DNA of 64,000 nt from Oceanobacillus oncorhynchi (lineage in GTDB: Bacteria; Bacillota; Bacilli; Bacillales; Amphibacillaceae), in contig NZ_CDGG01000001.1 in NCBI RefSeq assembly GCF_000821065.1, positions 744,001 through 808,000 of the forward strand, read 5' to 3'. Both the position numbers and the translations under genes were made by a program. The notes beneath the pieces were generated by a model. That model ran no database searches, was not told the origin of the DNA, and saw only the letters and a program-made list of their open reading frames with translations. Of the stretch, positions 1-8,125 are shown piece by piece. Positions within the stretch are counted from its first letter, which is position 1. Every line of letters begins with the position of its first letter.

Positions 1-809
1 CATATCCTCGCATCGGCTGTAGCTGACTTTTCGTCTGCCCGGCGTAAAATTTGATAGGTCGTTTCATCAGCGGAGAGCACAGGTTCTAGAAGTAATTTTT
101 CTCTCATTTGTTGGTACAATGGCTCCAGCCATTCTTCGGAACTTCGAATCGCCCAGTTTGCCAACGTTCGCCGGGAAACCTTCAATCCATATCTTGCCCA
201 TTCTTTTTCCTGACGATGATAAGGAATACTCATCTCCAGCTTTTGATAGAGATTACAGGCTAACACGCTCGGTCCAGCTAAACTTTTAGCTAAGGCTGGT
301 TCCGGTGCTTTTTGTCGGAGAATGTGATTTTGACCGGTTTTCTTACAGGCTAAGCATTCATAAGCATGTTCATAATGTACATGTTTTACTAAATGAGCTG
401 GGATAAACTCTAACTCCGTTCGAGCTTCTCGCTTCCCAAGATGTTTTAATGGGCTGGCACAGCACGAACAGACCTGGCTATCGGACGGAAGAGTGTGTTC
501 TTCCACCACGATAGGCAAGTCTCTTGTGATATCGGCCCGCTGCCCTTGATATTTTTTTCGCTGATAAGAGATGGTCTCTATTTCAACGGCTTTGTCTGCA
601 GGTTGCTCTGCCTCGCTAAAAGGGGAATTATTGTCTTCTTCGAAGAAGGAGAGTTGACCTTGAGGATTCTTTTCGGATGATGTTCCAAATAGTCGACGAT
701 TCATATTGGTCAGCTGGTTAATCAGCTGTTCAATTTGTTTTGCTTGTTTTTCATTTTGAATTGTCAAATGTTCGATTTGTTTCATCAGCTTCTTTTCCAA
801 TTCTGTCAA
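1..809 (-). CDS. tnpC: IS66 TnpC transposase (partial, C-terminus outside window)
   Basis: This is the N-terminal half of the DDE transposase of the IS66 family. The visible part holds the N-terminal coiled coil that follows the start, a zinc-finger-like CSCC...CLAC segment and the beginning of the DDE domain with the first aspartate in SADETTYQIL. The catalytic remainder lies off the left edge. I place the start at the TTG at 809, which follows a GGGGGTG ribosome site; an ATG at 863 is also in frame but has no good ribosome site. In this stretch it matches the complete copy at 33114-34670, so it is probably intact outside the window. Confidence 0.9.
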   Translation of the reverse strand, partial: MTELEKKLMKQIEHLTIQNEKQAKQIEQLINQLTNMNRRLFGTSSEKNPQGQLSFFEEDNNSPFSEAEQPADKAVEIETISYQRKKYQGQRADITRDLPIVVEEHTLPSDSQVCSCCASPLKHLGKREARTELEFIPAHLVKHVHYEHAYECLACKKTGQNHILRQKAPEPALAKSLAGPSVLACNLYQKLEMSIPYHRQEKEWARYGLKVSRRTLANWAIRSSEEWLEPLYQQMREKLLLEPVLSADETTYQILRRADEKSATADARI

Positions 810-906
810 CGTATTCACCCCCTGTGTCCAAATAATTTCTTTTATCGTACCACACTTTATCAAAAAGGGAAGAAAAAATTTTTAAAAAAATTTCTCTCCC
901 CCATGA

Positions 907-1263
907 TTAAGTGAGGACACCTAATTTGGCAGGTTGAATTTTTTGTTTTTGATAGATGGAAAAACCGTCAAACAGCCACTCGATTTGTTTTGGTGTCAGT
1001 TTTTCAACGTCGGTTTGCGAACGCGGCCAAGTTAACTTTCCCTGATCGTATCGCTTATAAAGTAAATAAAAACCTTCTCCATCAAACCAGAGAGCTTTAA
1101 ATCGATCCGTCCTTCTCCCGCAGAATAGGAAAACAGATTCATCTAAAATATCTAATTGAAATTGACTGGTGATTACGGAAGCCAGACCATCAATGCCTTT
1201 GCGAAGATCTGTATAGCCACAGACTAAATAACAATTTTTCATCTGGGAGAAGTCAACCAGCAT
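907..1263 (-). CDS. tnpB: IS66 accessory protein TnpB
   Basis: The 118-residue product has the typical TnpB features: the N-terminal YLVCGYTDLRKGIDGLA segment, the LFCGRRTDRFKALWFDGEGF core and the KRYDQGKLTWP stretch. TnpB is required with TnpC for IS66 transposition, though its biochemical role is not settled. It lies just upstream of tnpC in the same direction, and its ATG overlaps the end of the small tnpA-type gene. Copy B at 34768-35124 encodes the same protein. Confidence 0.93.
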   Translation of the reverse strand: MLVDFSQMKNCYLVCGYTDLRKGIDGLASVITSQFQLDILDESVFLFCGRRTDRFKALWFDGEGFYLLYKRYDQGKLTWPRSQTDVEKLTPKQIEWLFDGFSIYQKQKIQPAKLGVLT

Positions 1264-1423
1264 GGTGGCACACCTCCTTTATCAAGGCAACTGCCAAAGA
1301 TTCCTGACAACCTTCAAAAATTGTTAGCTGTAGAGAATGACAAGAAACTTCCGCTACTGGATTTACAGGCGTAGAGGAAGTTGATGCTGGGATCGTTACG
1401 GGAACAATCGGGTTTTCCTTCAT
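1253..1423 (-). CDS. tnpA: Short IS66 TnpA-type protein (56 aa)
   Basis: A 56-residue reading frame begins with ATG behind a TAGGAGGTAG ribosome site and ends eleven bases inside tnpB, the usual arrangement for the first gene of an IS66 element. The product is much shorter than the helix-turn-helix TnpA of classical IS66 members. Its C-terminal part (QLTIFEGCQESLAVALIKEV) resembles the tail of that family, but I saw no clear DNA-binding motif. It may be translationally coupled to tnpB. Identification rests mostly on position. Confidence 0.65.
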   Translation of the reverse strand: MKENPIVPVTIPASTSSTPVNPVAEVSCHSLQLTIFEGCQESLAVALIKEVCHHAG

Positions 1424-1701
1424 GAAAACACTACCTCCTATTACTTGTTAAATCCAAGTATAGAGGTAGTTCCGTTATAATAGAATGCGGTCTATTATTT
1501 CCCGCTTACGTATTAACTATGAGTAAGGTAATACGCTTCGTAATAAAAAAATAATGAACGTAGAAAAATCTGAAATAAATGGATATTAATAATCAGCATG
1601 GAAGTGGAGATTAGGACATGTGATGAAAATTTGAAAGGAAAAACAACTTGAATGCCAAAACCAGATATGTTTTAATAGAAAATAAATATCTTAATTTTTA
1701 C

Positions 1702-1778
1702 TTGGGGAGCAATTTTTATTGCTAAGAGAGGGAGCTCTACCCTTGGAATCTGATCTAGTTAATCCTAGCGTAGGGAAG
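1702..1778 (+). promoter_or_regulatory. Candidate upstream TPP (THI-box) aptamer, degenerate
   Basis: The stretch contains GGGGAGC near 1704, AAGAGAGGGAGC, ACCCTTGGAATCTGATCT, and AGTTAATCCTAGCGTAGGGA ending near 1776. These follow the order of the conserved TPP riboswitch blocks, with changes (GGAATC for GAACC, TCCTAGCG for TGCCAGCG, and a disturbed CUGAGA block). No terminator follows directly. It is either one half of a tandem riboswitch or a decaying duplicate of the element at 1902. Confidence 0.6.
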
Positions 1779-1901
1779 TGATGGCCTGCTTAGTAATAAT
1801 AATCTGTATACAATTTCCGTGCTTCTGAATTCGTTGAATGAATTTTTAAATGCTTATTGAAAGGCTTTAATTATAATAGCTATAAAAATTTAATAAAATT
1901 G

Positions 1902-1990
1902 TAGGGGGACCAGTGTTGCTGGTTGAGATAGTATCCGTAAGATATAGACCCTTTGAACCTGATCTGGTTGATGCCAGCGTAGGGAACATA
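1902..1990 (+). promoter_or_regulatory. TPP riboswitch (THI element)
   Basis: The conserved blocks are all present in order: GGGGGACC at the 5' side, GGTTGAGATAG, ACCCTTTGAACCTGATCT and GGTTGATGCCAGCGTAGGGA. They match the THI-box consensus with the pyrimidine- and pyrophosphate-sensing halves. A rho-independent terminator follows about 35 bases later and the first gene starts right after it. Thiamine pyrophosphate should therefore stop transcription of the 2096-7840 operon when thiamine is plentiful. Confidence 0.95.
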
Positions 1991-2023
1991 CGAGATTTAC
2001 ATTCTATTTAAGAAGTATTGTAT

Positions 2024-2058
2024 GCACCCTTGGCTCAAAATGCCTAGGGTGTTTTTTT
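2024..2058 (+). terminator. Riboswitch-controlled intrinsic terminator
   Basis: Arms CACCCTTGGC (2025-2034) and GCCTAGGGTG (2042-2051) form a stem with one mismatch, followed by seven T. It sits between the TPP aptamer and the ribosome site at 2083, the layout of a transcription-attenuating riboswitch. The CACCCT arm could compete with the GTAGGGA end of the aptamer. Confidence 0.88.
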
Positions 2059-2095
2059 GTTTGTTATCAAAATTAGTTTAATGGAGGAGAATGTG

Positions 2096-3154
2096 TTGAA
2101 AGAAGATATCCAGATGTTTATCGAAAGACCGGAAGAAAGTAAATATACGTTTAATGAGCTTGCTGTGCAGCTATTTGGATATTTGTATAGAGAGAATGAA
2201 GCATATCAGCAATTTTGTAGACGAATTGGTATAGGTAGCAGGCAAGTCCGTACGTGGAAGGATATTCCTGCTGTATCTACGGACGCTTTTAAAAATACTT
2301 TCTTAAGCACGGTTCCCGGGGAGGATTGTGAGCGTATTTTTATGACCAGCGGGACGACTAGCGGGAAACAAGGAAAGCATTATCATGAGAACTTAGATAT
2401 TTACGATTTTTCTGCACGAAACAGCTTTCAACAGTTTGTTAGCAGGGAGAAGCGTCCAATAGCTATTCTATTCCCGGATGAAGAGGAGATGCCAAATTCA
2501 TCGCTTGCCCATTACTTGACCATGTTGCGGGAGTATCAGGGGACGAAGGATTCAAGGCATTTTTTCACGAGGGGCGGATTGAAAGTGCAATCATTCATTC
2601 AATGGACGAAAGAGTATAAGGATACGCCTGTGATTGTTCTCGGTGCAAGCTACAGCTTTGTTCATTTATTTGATGCGTTGGAGGAGATAAAGCAAACGCT
2701 GCCTTTACATAAGGATAGTCTTATATTTGACACGGGCGGATTTAAGAATATTTCCAGATCCTTAGAAGAAGAGGAGTTTTATGAAAAGCTAGAACAAATT
2801 TTTCATGTGAAGCGTGAGAATATGGTGAACATGTATGGCATGACAGAATTATCTACACAGTATTATACAGCGATTGGTAAAGGACAAAAGCATATAAAGA
2901 AGAATCCGCACTGGATTCGTTTTAAAGTAGTTGACCCTGTAAGCGGGGAAGAAATGCCAAAAGGCGAAGCGGGTTTGCTTATTCATGTTGATCTGGCGAA
3001 TATCAATTCAGTGCCGGCAGTGCAGACTAGTGACTTGGCGGTGGAGCATGAAACAGGGTTTGAATTACTGGGACGGCAGGCAAGCGCGGAGCCTAAAGGA
3101 TGTTCATTATCTGCGAAGCAATGGCTGGAGGAACATAACCATGTCAACGGTTGA
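2096..3154 (+). CDS. LuxE-family acyl-protein synthetase, TPP-riboswitch controlled
   Basis: LuxE enzymes activate a carboxylic acid with ATP to an acyl-adenylate and move the acyl group to a cysteine near their own C-terminus for the LuxC reductase. This 352-residue protein keeps the adenylation motif TSGTTSGKQG (about residues 84-93), the MYGMTEL motif (about 246-252) and a C-terminal Cys in KGCSL (about 336), in the place of the LuxE acyl-accepting cysteine. I start it at TTG 2096, six bases after GGAGGAG; longer starts reach into the terminator. It overlaps the luxC-like gene by 14 bases. There is no luciferase nearby, and the TPP riboswitch points to a thiamine-related acid as substrate (inference). 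Confidence 0.88.
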   Translation: MKEDIQMFIERPEESKYTFNELAVQLFGYLYRENEAYQQFCRRIGIGSRQVRTWKDIPAVSTDAFKNTFLSTVPGEDCERIFMTSGTTSGKQGKHYHENLDIYDFSARNSFQQFVSREKRPIAILFPDEEEMPNSSLAHYLTMLREYQGTKDSRHFFTRGGLKVQSFIQWTKEYKDTPVIVLGASYSFVHLFDALEEIKQTLPLHKDSLIFDTGGFKNISRSLEEEEFYEKLEQIFHVKRENMVNMYGMTELSTQYYTAIGKGQKHIKKNPHWIRFKVVDPVSGEEMPKGEAGLLIHVDLANINSVPAVQTSDLAVEHETGFELLGRQASAEPKGCSLSAKQWLEEHNHVNG

Positions 3155-4577
3155 GTATGGCGGTTATCTTCCGCCTAAAGCAAAGCAGATGGAGATAAAG
3201 AAGCGTGTGCTTTCCTTTAAAAAGGGAGAAGAGGAACTGCATATCCATATGCCTTATCCTGCTCCAGAACAGATCCAACAACTTGGAAGCATTATGAAAA
3301 CTTCTGCTGTTCAAACCATGGATACGACCGAAATCATACAGGCTGTCTCAAAGGTAATCGACTTGTTGTTAGAACGGAATCATCCGGTTCGTATAAAGGC
3401 AGAAATGCTGTTGCCTATTATTACAGGATATGATGCAGAAATTATCCGCTTAGGTCTGACTCAATCATTACAAACCTTTCGTGAGCATGAGCTGCATCGT
3501 TGGCTGGCTGTTAATTTTCATTCGCTGTCTATATTGGACAGGTTTGAGCCCCTTCAGCATGGCGGGTATACAAAAGCTATTGGCCCGCAATTAACCGCGC
3601 ATGTATGGGCAGGGAATGTACCGGGACTGCCGCTTTGGAGCCTGATTGCAAGCTTATTGGTGAAAGGGAGCGTTATTGGAAAGGTATCCAGCGCAGAACC
3701 TTTTTTCATTGGTTTATTTTGTGAAATTTTAGCAGAAGTGGAGCCGAGATTGGCCAATGCGATGGCGATTGTATCATGGCAAGGAGGGGATAGTGAGCGT
3801 GAATCTGCATTATTTACAGGAGCGGATGCTGTTATAGGTTATGGAACCAATAAAACGATAACCATGCTGCAGCAGCAAGTCACTCCTCCTGCCCATTTTA
3901 TTTCGTTTGGGAATAAATTAAGCTTTGGTTTAGTGCATCATCAGGTGCTGGACCGTCAAAAGGATGAGGCACTTGCCAAGCAAGCGGCTTTGGATATTAT
4001 TCGTTATGACCAGCAGGGGTGTTTTTCCCCGCATACTTTTTTTGTGGAGAAGGGTGGAAAAACGTCACCCAAACAGTGGGCAGCGTTGCTTGCAAGAAAA
4101 TTACAAGTATATGAAGAGCGGCATCCTCTTAGGAAATTGTCCATAGAAGAAGCCGGGGAAAGAGCGGAATGGCGGAATAAGAAAGAATGGCAGGAATCGT
4201 GGCAATTGTTTTCTTCTTCAAAAGGTTCATGGATTGTGGCTTATGGAAAAGAAGCATCCATAGAGCCTTCCCCGTTATCACGAGTAGTTCATGTCATCGA
4301 GATTGATAATTGGCAGGATATGAAGGAGGCTGTTCGAGATAAAAGGGCTGTTGTACAGACAATGGGGATTGCCGCGCCTGTGGAAGAATTATTTAAAATT
4401 TCAACACGGCTGAGTGCATTTGGAATTACCAGGATTACCAGTATTGGCAGGATGACAAAGCTACATGCAGGGTGGCATCAAGATGGCAGGTCATTAATGA
4501 GAGAGCTTGTTCAATTGGTTGATATAGACCCTTCTGCCGTATCGGAGGCTGATGCATTTAATAGCTATACAGATTAG
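3141..4577 (+). CDS. LuxC-family acyl reductase (NADPH-dependent, acyl to aldehyde)
   Basis: LuxC reduces an enzyme-bound acyl group or acyl-CoA to the aldehyde using NADPH. The 478-residue product has the LuxC core, including HVWAGNVPGLPLWSL (about 154-168), the GADAVIGYG nucleotide-binding region (about 227-235) and DQQGCFSPHTFF with the presumed catalytic Cys at about 294. The ATG at 3141 follows a GGAGGAA site inside the end of the LuxE gene, so the two are translationally coupled, as expected for subunits of a fatty-acid-reductase-like complex. The pairing with a thiamine-type importer is unusual; the real substrate is unknown. Confidence 0.88.
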   Translation: MSTVEYGGYLPPKAKQMEIKKRVLSFKKGEEELHIHMPYPAPEQIQQLGSIMKTSAVQTMDTTEIIQAVSKVIDLLLERNHPVRIKAEMLLPIITGYDAEIIRLGLTQSLQTFREHELHRWLAVNFHSLSILDRFEPLQHGGYTKAIGPQLTAHVWAGNVPGLPLWSLIASLLVKGSVIGKVSSAEPFFIGLFCEILAEVEPRLANAMAIVSWQGGDSERESALFTGADAVIGYGTNKTITMLQQQVTPPAHFISFGNKLSFGLVHHQVLDRQKDEALAKQAALDIIRYDQQGCFSPHTFFVEKGGKTSPKQWAALLARKLQVYEERHPLRKLSIEEAGERAEWRNKKEWQESWQLFSSSKGSWIVAYGKEASIEPSPLSRVVHVIEIDNWQDMKEAVRDKRAVVQTMGIAAPVEELFKISTRLSAFGITRITSIGRMTKLHAGWHQDGRSLMRELVQLVDIDPSAVSEADAFNSYTD

Positions 4578-4591
4578 AGAGGAGCAGTAAT

Positions 4592-5341
4592 ATGGTGGAA
4601 TTAGAATTAAGAAATGTTTCCTATCAGTATGAAAAGGACACATTTTCTGTGCAAGAATTGAATTGGAAACTGCATCGTGGCGAGATTCACTGCTGGCTTG
4701 GCAGAAGCGGTAGTGGAAAAACAACATTACTGCAATTGGCAGCAGGGTTGAAACAGCCGACAGGTGGAAAAGTTCTGCATCAGGATGTTCCAGTGGAAGA
4801 ACCTCTTTCGGATATTGGATTTGTTTTTCAGGATGCCACCCTTCTGCAATGGAAAAAAGTCATCGATAATATATTATTACCAATCCAGTTGAAGCGAAAA
4901 ATAACAGAAGAAGATATTGCTTATGCCAAAGCACTTCTGGAAATGCTTCAAATTCAGCATCTTTTTGACCGGTATCCTTCTACACTTTCCGGCGGCCAGA
5001 AAAGCCGAGTTGCGATTGCACGGGCATTGGTTACAAGGCCGACACTTCTTTTTTGTGATGAGCCTTTTGCTGCGTTGGATCTGTTGACGAAGGAAGAGCT
5101 GCAAAACGAGTTGCTTTATTTGAATCAAAGTAAAAATATTGCCATGCTTTTTGTCACACATGATGTATCGGAAGCAGCGTTTTTAGCTGATCAAATCGGT
5201 GTGATGGAAAAAGGAGCCTTTATTTATCGTCAACAGGCACCGGACTGGAGTAATGTGAATTCTCACCGCCGGGATACGCCATTATTTCGTGATTATTGTA
5301 TGGGTATCCGGCAATCCTTAGAGGAGACAGCTCATGCGTAA
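4592..5341 (+). CDS. ABC importer ATPase (SsuB/TauB/ThiZ type)
   Basis: The 249-residue product is the nucleotide-binding subunit of an importer for small organic substrates. It shows Walker A GRSGSGKT (37-44), a Q-loop in VFQDATLLQW, the signature LSGGQKSR, Walker B LLFCDEPFAALD and the switch VTHD. It starts 15 bases after the LuxC-type gene with a GAGAGGAG ribosome site and overlaps the permease gene by 8 bases. Within the family it resembles nitrate/sulfonate/taurine and hydroxymethylpyrimidine (ThiZ) ATPases; the TPP riboswitch favours a thiamine-precursor substrate. Confidence 0.9.
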   Translation: MVELELRNVSYQYEKDTFSVQELNWKLHRGEIHCWLGRSGSGKTTLLQLAAGLKQPTGGKVLHQDVPVEEPLSDIGFVFQDATLLQWKKVIDNILLPIQLKRKITEEDIAYAKALLEMLQIQHLFDRYPSTLSGGQKSRVAIARALVTRPTLLFCDEPFAALDLLTKEELQNELLYLNQSKNIAMLFVTHDVSEAAFLADQIGVMEKGAFIYRQQAPDWSNVNSHRRDTPLFRDYCMGIRQSLEETAHA

Positions 5342-6092
5342 AAAAGCTGCAATAACATCTATTATGGTGGGATTGTTATTGTTTGTTGTATGGAAATATA
5401 GTGCTCGCAGGGTATCAGATTTGATTTTACCTCAGCCGGCAGATGTTTTTACAGTGCTGATGGAGGGATTCATAGATGGTTATTTTTATCCGCATATAAT
5501 GACAACATTGACGGAGATTTTTATCGGTTTACTGATTGGTACAGTACTTGGTATTGGGGCTGGCATTATTATCGGTGAGAGTGCCTTCTTGCGAAATGTA
5601 TTTTCTCCGTATATTGTCATTTCTCAGGCAATACCTAAAATTGCACTCGCGCCTTTATTTATGCTGTGGTTTGGCTATGGTATGACCTCTAAAGTAGTTA
5701 TTACAGCGTTAGTTTGCTTCTTTCCATTATTAGAGGCGACAGCAAGTGCAATGCGGCAGGTGAATAACGAACAGCTCGCTCTATTTAAACTGATGCATGC
5801 CAGCCGTTTACAAACATTATGGCATTTGAAGATTCCTGGAGGCCTTCCATCTATCCTTCAAGGGTTACGCGTGGCTGTGATTTTAGCACTTGTAGGAGCG
5901 ATTGTAGGGGAATTTATTGGTGCGAATCAAGGCTTGGGAGCGCTGATTACTGCATCGCAAAGCATGATGGATACGACGTTAATGTTTGCTGTACTCATTA
6001 TTTTGGCTTTGATTGGCTTCTTGTTATATGGCTTGGTCAATTTATTAGAGTGGAAGCTGCTACATTTAAAAAAAGGAGAAGAAAAGCATTGA
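5334..6092 (+). CDS. ABC importer permease (SsuC/ThiX type)
   Basis: A 252-residue inner-membrane subunit with about six hydrophobic segments and the cytoplasmic EAA-like loop around LMHASRLQTLWHLKIPGGLPSIL, followed by the family motif GEFIGANQGLG. These features are typical of the TauC/SsuC/ThiX permease group. Its ATG overlaps the end of the ATPase gene and its stop overlaps the start of the binding-protein gene, so the three transporter parts are coupled. It probably forms a homodimer with two ATPase subunits. Confidence 0.9.
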   Translation: MRKKAAITSIMVGLLLFVVWKYSARRVSDLILPQPADVFTVLMEGFIDGYFYPHIMTTLTEIFIGLLIGTVLGIGAGIIIGESAFLRNVFSPYIVISQAIPKIALAPLFMLWFGYGMTSKVVITALVCFFPLLEATASAMRQVNNEQLALFKLMHASRLQTLWHLKIPGGLPSILQGLRVAVILALVGAIVGEFIGANQGLGALITASQSMMDTTLMFAVLIILALIGFLLYGLVNLLEWKLLHLKKGEEKH

Positions 6093-7069
6093 AAATTATC
6101 AAGCTAGGTATCTTAATTATTTTAGCAGGCTTCCTGACAGCTTGTAACGATTCCAGTCATGGCTCGGAGGAAGAACGGACATCTATTACGCTTGCTAACT
6201 GGAGTCAGCCCATTGTGGAACAGACCAATTTACTTGTCGAGGAAGAAAAGGGATTTTTTGAAAAGGAAGGGATAGACCTGACCCTCATTCCTGGGAACGG
6301 TGGACAGGATGCATTAAAAACCATGCTCTCTGGTCATGCGGATATTGCATTTACAGATCCTGGGGCTGTTTATAGTGCATTAGCGCAGGGAGAAGATCTT
6401 GTTATTATTTACACGGTATATCCCCAAAATGTCTTTAATGTGGTGACAAATGAGTCCTCATCTATTTCAACGATAAACGATTTGAAAGGGAAGCGCATTG
6501 GTATTTACAGCCGCGCAAGTGGTACATATCAAAACCTGCTTGTTTTGCTGCATGAAGCAGGTTTATCAGAAAAAGATGTTAATTTGATTGAGACGGGAAT
6601 TGCGAATTTTGCTCCATTACTGCAGGGAGAAGTGGATGCAGCCGCTGCTACAGACACCGCACTGATTCCAGCTGAAAGAGAAGGTCTGACGGATGCGCAT
6701 GTTTTCGAAGTTCGCGATTATTTAAACATTCCAAGTGATTTTTTTGTTGTTACACGTTCGACCTTTGAGGAAAATAAAGAAACCTTACAGGCTTTTGTGG
6801 AAGCGTATGAGGAAAGTGCTGTATGGATGATGGAGAACCCAGATGCAGCTGCACAATTAGCAAGTGATTATGCAATTGATGGAAGAGAACAAAAATTAAA
6901 TAAAGCAATTATTGAACTGCGGAATGCTGCCAGTCTTGATGAGAATGGCGAACTTGGTGTGATGGATATGGATATCATCCAAAAGGGAGCGGATGCTTAT
7001 TATGAGCTGGGTTTGATTTCTGAACAACTGGAGATGGGAGACTATATTGAAAATATAAAGGAGCAGTGA
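6089..7069 (+). CDS. Lipoprotein substrate-binding protein, THI5/NMT1-like
   Basis: The 326-residue product starts at TTG 6089, which overlaps the permease stop and follows a GGAG site. It has a lipoprotein signal peptide ending in the lipobox LTAC. The mature part has the NMT1/THI5 and ThiY fold features: ITLANWSQP, EKGFFEKEGIDL, ADIAFTDPGAVYSALAQGE and DLKGKRIGIYSRASGTYQN. Such proteins bind hydroxymethylpyrimidine or formylaminopyrimidine in thiamine salvage, but relatives bind sulfonates or nitrate. The riboswitch makes a thiamine-related ligand likely. Confidence 0.9.
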   Translation: MKIIKLGILIILAGFLTACNDSSHGSEEERTSITLANWSQPIVEQTNLLVEEEKGFFEKEGIDLTLIPGNGGQDALKTMLSGHADIAFTDPGAVYSALAQGEDLVIIYTVYPQNVFNVVTNESSSISTINDLKGKRIGIYSRASGTYQNLLVLLHEAGLSEKDVNLIETGIANFAPLLQGEVDAAAATDTALIPAEREGLTDAHVFEVRDYLNIPSDFFVVTRSTFEENKETLQAFVEAYEESAVWMMENPDAAAQLASDYAIDGREQKLNKAIIELRNAASLDENGELGVMDMDIIQKGADAYYELGLISEQLEMGDYIENIKEQ

Positions 7070-7075
7070 TGTCGT

Positions 7076-7840
7076 ATGTTAAAACAAAAGGTAGTAATTG
7101 TGAGCGGGTCAAGCAGAGGAATCGGCGCAGCAATTGCGAAAGGATTTGCGGCTTCTGGAGCTTCTGTGATTGTGAATTACCGTCATAGTGAAGTAGCTGC
7201 CAGGGAAGTAGTAAAGGCATGTGAAAAGGTTGGGGGACAAGCTATTGCTGTCGGTGCAGATGTTGCGACAGAAGAAGGTGTTCAGCTGATTGTGGAGGAA
7301 ACCATGCTCTCTTTTGGACGAGTTGATATTCTCGTAAATAATGTTTTTGCTCCGTATGTTTTTGATGCAGAAAATCGAAAAAAAGCATGGGAAATGGAAT
7401 GGCAGGATTATAAAACACAGCTTGACGGCAGTTTGAAAGCAGCACATTTACTTGTACAGGGAGTTTTACCATCAATGCAGCAGTTTGGAACGGGAAGTAT
7501 TATCAATATTACATCTAATCTCGTTGCTCACCCGGTTGTTCCTTACCAGGATTATACGACTGCAAAAGCAGCAATTATCGGCTATACAAGAAGCATGGCA
7601 AAGGATCTCGGTACAGTGGGAATACGCATGAATGCGATTGCTCCAGGATTGGTTTACCCGACAGAAGCGACAAAGCATACTAAAGAAGTATTAAAAGATG
7701 AACTGTCAGATGCAACTCCGCTTGGAAGGATTGCGGGGCCTGATGATGTTGTGGGCCCGGTTTTATTTCTTGCATCTGATTGGAGCAGGTTTGTGACAGG
7801 GCAAACGATTTATGTAGACGGCGGGCTTGTCATGAAGTAA
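7076..7840 (+). CDS. Short-chain dehydrogenase/reductase (FabG-like)
   Basis: The 254-residue protein is a classical SDR: cofactor motif SGSSRGIG (about 10-17), NNVF in place of NNAG, catalytic Ser in INITSN, and Tyr/Lys in YTTAK. It is the last gene of the riboswitch operon, seven bases after the binding protein. FabG-like enzymes reduce keto or aldehyde groups with NAD(P)H. After a LuxE/LuxC pair, a role in turning the aldehyde into an alcohol is attractive but is inference. A housekeeping fatty-acid role is less likely because of the operon context. Confidence 0.88.
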   Translation: MLKQKVVIVSGSSRGIGAAIAKGFAASGASVIVNYRHSEVAAREVVKACEKVGGQAIAVGADVATEEGVQLIVEETMLSFGRVDILVNNVFAPYVFDAENRKKAWEMEWQDYKTQLDGSLKAAHLLVQGVLPSMQQFGTGSIINITSNLVAHPVVPYQDYTTAKAAIIGYTRSMAKDLGTVGIRMNAIAPGLVYPTEATKHTKEVLKDELSDATPLGRIAGPDDVVGPVLFLASDWSRFVTGQTIYVDGGLVMK

Positions 7841-7855
7841 GCTGAGAGGATTAGC

Positions 7856-7893
7856 AATAAACCATTTAAAAATATAATTGCTCGGTTTATTTA
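7856..7893 (+). terminator. Probable terminator of the riboswitch operon
   Basis: AATAAACC (7856-7863) pairs with GGTTTATT (7884-7891), 15 bases after the SDR stop codon. The T-run is short, so the call rests on position and the perfect 8-bp stem. Confidence 0.45.
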
Positions 7894-7956
7894 TAGAGAA
7901 TACATGAGGAAGTTTTATCAAATGTTTACACAGTCAGCTCATCAACTATTTGTCAT

Positions 7957-8010
7957 AGAGTTATAGTAATCTAATACTTTTATCTTTCGTACTGGAGAAT
8001 CTATAACTCT
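7957..8010. repeat. 10-bp inverted repeat upstream of the cas remnants
   Basis: AGAGTTATAG at 7957-7966 is repeated in inverted form at 8001-8010. It lies in the non-coding stretch between the SDR terminator and the Cas9 remnant. It could be a leftover of CRISPR-associated RNA sequence or chance; nothing else supports either. Confidence 0.4.
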
Positions 8011-8125
8011 TGTAATAGCACATGCCTTTTAGTATAAACTATTTTCTTTTAAAAGCTGATGGCTTGCTTTTATTCAATATGTTAATATTTCTGTTGTATT
8101 AAGCATTTCGTATAAGCAGCTTCTG

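Larger units (their letters stand above)
1..1509 (-). mobile_element. IS66-family insertion sequence, copy A (cut by window start)
   Basis: The segment is nearly base-for-base the same as the right two thirds of the complete element at 33034-35370 (offset 33861). I noticed only two substitutions, at 1035 and 1325. The right terminal inverted repeat ends at 1509 with the bases TATTATTTCCCGCTTAC, as in copy B. The first 8 bases outside it, GTATTAAC, should be repeated at the unseen left end if this is a normal insertion. It carries tnpA-, tnpB- and tnpC-type genes on the minus strand. Confidence 0.95.

Noticed and set aside
2057-2095. Longer start for the LuxE-type gene
   Set aside because: It would begin inside the T-run of the riboswitch terminator and has no ribosome site; TTG 2096 does.
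2985-3140. Longer N-terminus for the LuxC-type protein
   Set aside because: The extra residues overlap the LuxE gene in another frame and show no LuxC similarity; ATG 3141 has a good ribosome site.
2096-4577. Bioluminescence (lux) operon
   Set aside because: No luxA/luxB luciferase or luxD genes are present, and a TPP riboswitch controls the genes.
5819-6088. Extended N-terminus of the binding protein
   Set aside because: It overlaps the permease in another frame; the lipoprotein signal begins at TTG 6089.
7957-8010. CRISPR repeat or tracrRNA remnant
   Set aside because: Only one 10-bp inverted repeat is present; there is no direct repeat series with spacers and no match I can support.
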